Shown: positions 61,736 to 64,000 of the stretch, in pieces | Position numbering within the stretch: position 1 is the first letter of the stretch | How the letters are laid out: each line of letters opens with the position of its first letter | Source of the DNA: Candidatus Scalindua sp. | Lineage (GTDB): Bacteria; Planctomycetota; Brocadiia; Brocadiales; Scalinduaceae | DNA length: 64,000 bases | Direction of reading: 5' to 3' | Assembly: GCA_021776915.1 (NCBI GenBank) | Contig: JAIQZU010000069.1 | Coordinates: 1-64,000, forward strand | Position numbers and translations under genes: made by a program | Notes under the pieces: model-generated | What the model was told of the DNA's origin: nothing | Seen by the model: only the letters and a program-made list of their open reading frames with translations | The model's database searches: none

Positions 61736-61738
61736 AAT

Positions 61739-62644
61739 TTAGAAATACCCCTCCTTCTTCTTATCCTCCATCGAACTGTCAGTGGTAAGATCGATAATCC
61801 TATTCTCCCTCTCAGACTTACTGGCTTCTTCAACTTCTACGATTATGTCATCGATTGTCCTGGCTTCTGACCGAACTGCTCCGGTACACGGACTGCAACC
61901 CAGACTTCTAAACCTGCACATAACTTTTTCCACTTTTTCACCGGACCTCAGCTTAACCATATCATCGTACGGAATTAATATACCGCCCCTGTCAACTACT
62001 TCCCTCTCCTGTGCATAATATATTGGCACAATGGGTATCTCTTCCTCTCTCAAGTAGTACCAGACATCCATTTCCGTCCAGTTACTCAATGGAAACACCC
62101 TGATTGATTCCCCCTCATTAATACGGCAATTATATAAGTTCCAGAGTTCCGGTCTTTGATACTTGGGGTCCCACTGCCCGAATTCATCTCTGAAAGAGAA
62201 AATACGCTCCTTTGCTCTCGATTTTTCCTCATCCCGACGCGCCCCTCCAAAGGCCGCACCAAACTTGTGTTTCTTTATCGCATCAAGCAACCCTTGAGTC
62301 TTTAATTTAGCACAACATTTATCCACCCCGATAGTTTGAGGGTGTACACCCTCACTAATCCCTTTTTCATTGCGCTCAACGATAAGCCTGCACCCGATCT
62401 CCTTAACATACTTATCACGGAATTCAATCATTTCCGGAAATTTAAATCCGGTATCAATGTGCATGAGCGGAAATGGGATCTTGCCGGGATAGAAGGCTTT
62501 CTGAGCCAGACGCACCATTACACTCGAATCCTTACCTATGGAATAGAGCATAACAGGATTTTCAAACTCAGCAGCTACTTCACGAAGAATGTGGATGGAC
62601 TCTGATTCGAGTTGTTTTAAGTAGAAAAGATTGATATTACTCAA
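61739..62644 (-). CDS. cysD: Sulfate adenylyltransferase subunit 2
   Basis: A 301-residue ATP-pyrophosphatase-fold subunit that, with CysN, makes APS from sulfate and [14 protein letters not shown] near residue 12, [12 protein letters not shown] near 30 and [12 protein letters not shown] near 135 are family blocks. [12 protein letters not shown] near 245 closes the match. TTG at 62644 has AGGAGAAACG at the right spacing and gives the same N-terminal length as E. coli CysD; the ATG eight codons up has no such site. It is followed directly by cysNC. Confidence 0.93.
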   Translation of the reverse strand: MSNINLFYLKQLESESIHILREVAAEFENPVMLYSIGKDSSVMVRLAQKAFYPGKIPFPLMHIDTGFKFPEMIEFRDKYVKEIGCRLIVERNEKGISEGVHPQTIGVDKCCAKLKTQGLLDAIKKHKFGAAFGGARRDEEKSRAKERIFSFRDEFGQWDPKYQRPELWNLYNCRINEGESIRVFPLSNWTEMDVWYYLREEEIPIVPIYYAQEREVVDRGGILIPYDDMVKLRSGEKVEKVMCRFRSLGCSPCTGAVRSEARTIDDIIVEVEEASKSERENRIIDLTTDSSMEDKKKEGYF

Positions 62645-62909
62645 GAACGTTTCTCCTAATCTATACATCAGCTTCAGCTACTTTGAATCAACTCACCATA
62701 AATTAAGCAACTTATAGATTAAGGAGTCAAATTTCACTGAAAACAAGAAATACGAAATTTTAAGGCTATAAATAATAAATACAAGCATAATTATTTAATA
62801 CTTGATACTTATTATATATGTTTAACAGTTTGAATCAAGGGCTATAATACTATTGATCTATATTTGATTCTCAAAGAATCTTCTTGTGGCAGTTTTCTTT
62901 CAATTCAGG
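62645..62909. other. Intergenic region, nothing recognised
   Basis: An AT-rich spacer between cysD and the flavoprotein gene. No gene, tRNA or strong hairpin is seen. It must hold the cysD promoter, which is not obvious by eye. Confidence 0.35.
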
Positions 62910-64000
62910 CTACACAAATTGTCCGGCACAAAACCCTGATGACCAGGCCCATTGTAAATTATAACCACCCAGCCAACCGGTCACATCTACGACTTCCCCA
63001 ACAAAGTAAAGGCCCTTCACGTTCCTGGCTTCGAAGGTTTTGGAAGATAGATCATCAGTATCAACTCCCCCTCTTGTTACTTCCGCTACCTTATAATCTT
63101 CAGTACCGGAAGGCATGATATGCCATTTATGAAAAATCGCTGCGATCTCATTGATCTCTTTTTCACTATATTGGTTTACCGGCTTATTATGATACCATAA
63201 CTCCATCAATCTATGGGCAAGACGCCTGGTTAATAATTCGCCCATCAGATTCTTTAACTCTGCTTTTGGCCTTTCATTCTGCCATTGCTTTATGGTTTGA
63301 ACGAGATCAAGACCAGGCAGCAGATCAATAACAACCTCATCCCCCGGTTGCCAGTAATTTGAAATCTGTAATATGGCCGGACCGCTAAGGCCTCTGTGTG
63401 TAAAAAGGATGTATTCCCTGAAGGCTTTTCCATTACAGGAAACTACCGCATCTACGGAAATACCCGACAAATCACTAAAATTATTCAGGTCGGTTTTGCT
63501 CAAGACAAGCGGTACTAAACCCGGCTGACGGGATACAAGATTAAGTCCAAACTGTTCGGCCACCTTATAACCAAAACCGGTAGCTCCTGTTTCCGGCATC
63601 GACAAACCACCTGTGGCGACAACGAGTGATTCTGTTACATATTCTTCTGAATTGGTCTTTACTGTGAAACCGTGTTCCTTCCAGATCTTCCTGATTGTAC
63701 ATTTCGTCTGAATCCTGACTCCGGCAATCCGGCACTCTTCCAGTAAAAAGCTTAATATCTCTCTGGATTTTCCATCACAGAAAAGCTGTCCAGATTTCCT
63801 CTCGTGATAAGATACGCCATGCTTTTCAACTAACGAAATAAAATCATACTGACTAAACCGGCTCAATGCTGATTTGCAGAAATGGGGATTACCGGATATA
63901 TAATGCTCCGAGTCCAGATAAAGATTTGTAAAATTACAGCTGCCCCCACCTGAAATCAGTATTTTTTTACCAACTTGATCAGCGTGGTCCAAAATCAGAA
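62910..64000 (-). CDS. HI0933-family flavoprotein (NAD(P)/FAD-dependent oxidoreductase), partial
   Basis: At least 363 residues of a flavoprotein of the HI0933/YhiN family; the N-terminus with the G-x-G-x-x-G FAD motif lies beyond the window end. The visible part begins I-L-D-H-A-D-Q-V-G-K-K-I-L-I-S-G-G-G-S-C-N-F-T-N, the family hallmark. It also has V-A-T-G-G-L-S-M-P-E-T-G-A-T-G near residue 130, F-T-H-R-G-L-S-G-P near 195 and V-T-G-W-L-G-G-Y-N-L-Q-W-A near the C-terminus. The frame stays open to position 64000. Family members are uncharacterised oxidoreductases. Confidence 0.88.
   Translation of the reverse strand, partial: LILDHADQVGKKILISGGGSCNFTNLYLDSEHYISGNPHFCKSALSRFSQYDFISLVEKHGVSYHERKSGQLFCDGKSREILSFLLEECRIAGVRIQTKCTIRKIWKEHGFTVKTNSEEYVTESLVVATGGLSMPETGATGFGYKVAEQFGLNLVSRQPGLVPLVLSKTDLNNFSDLSGISVDAVVSCNGKAFREYILFTHRGLSGPAILQISNYWQPGDEVVIDLLPGLDLVQTIKQWQNERPKAELKNLMGELLTRRLAHRLMELWYHNKPVNQYSEKEINEIAAIFHKWHIMPSGTEDYKVAEVTRGGVDTDDLSSKTFEARNVKGLYFVGEVVDVTGWLGGYNLQWAWSSGFCAGQFV

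Overview
The window is AT-rich bacterial chromosome with ordinary Shine-Dalgarno sites and frequent TTG/GTG starts. The gene set suggests an anaerobic Gram-negative: radical SAM enzymes, a secreted single-haem cytochrome lipoprotein, AmmeMemoRadiSam genes, citramalate synthase and a CysNC fusion. A planctomycete of the anammox order (Brocadiales, Scalindua-like) is my best guess; it rests on overall resemblance only.

Layout. 1-6.2 kb is an accessory patch: a DUF4258/YgiT-type toxin-antitoxin pair, cysH, small hypothetical genes, a nonsense-interrupted gene, a possible attC site, and a reverse-strand CoiA-like gene with a secreted protein, followed by pncB. 6.4-11.7 kb is a tightly packed operon that looks like phosphonate-headgroup lipid synthesis: a two-subunit phosphonopyruvate (or sulfopyruvate) decarboxylase, a 2-aminoethylphosphonate-type transaminase, a nucleotidyltransferase and a CDP-alcohol phosphatidyltransferase, then a SagB-type oxidoreductase. 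11.7-15.5 kb holds an aldo/keto reductase, arsC, a hemerythrin-like protein and nadB. 15.5-20.3 kb is the reverse-strand rpmF-plsX-fabH-fabD-acpP-fabF lipid cluster. alaS and ilvD follow.

25.1-34.35 kb is a 9.2-kb integrative element in the 3' end of a tRNA-Gln gene. It carries a large serine recombinase, a primase-helicase, a MerR/AlpA-like regulator, a degenerate AAA+/winged-helix protein, membrane proteins and a small-terminase-like HTH protein. A 9-bp direct repeat marks its ends. Joining the ends in silico replaces the tRNA-antisense tail of the recombinase with a 26-residue in-frame tail.

34.6-46.2 kb is mainly biosynthetic: two B12-type radical SAM proteins, larC, ilvN, pyrC, ilvC and leuA, an FKBP isomerase and a methyltransferase. 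A single integron-type gene cassette (SGNH hydrolase plus attC) then sits directly against an AMMECR1 gene. 46.2-50.4 kb has AMMECR1, a Memo-AMMECR1 fusion, a DedA-like protein and a NirJ/AhbD-like radical SAM-SPASM protein. 50.5-54.9 kb has cimA and valS. 54.9-59.8 kb has an exported SUMF1-domain protein, a PilZ protein, the cytochrome lipoprotein beside a decayed copy of itself, an M24 peptidase and a nitroreductase collapsed by internal deletion. cysNC, cysD and a partial HI0933-type flavoprotein close the window.

Functionally, ilvN, ilvC, ilvD, leuA and cimA cover much of branched-chain amino acid synthesis, with isoleucine made through citramalate. cysD, cysNC and cysH form an assimilatory sulfate route split between the two ends. 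Several families of short palindromic or dispersed repeats lie between genes. Two of them form related, apparently structured leaders just upstream of ilvN and of the AMMECR1 gene.
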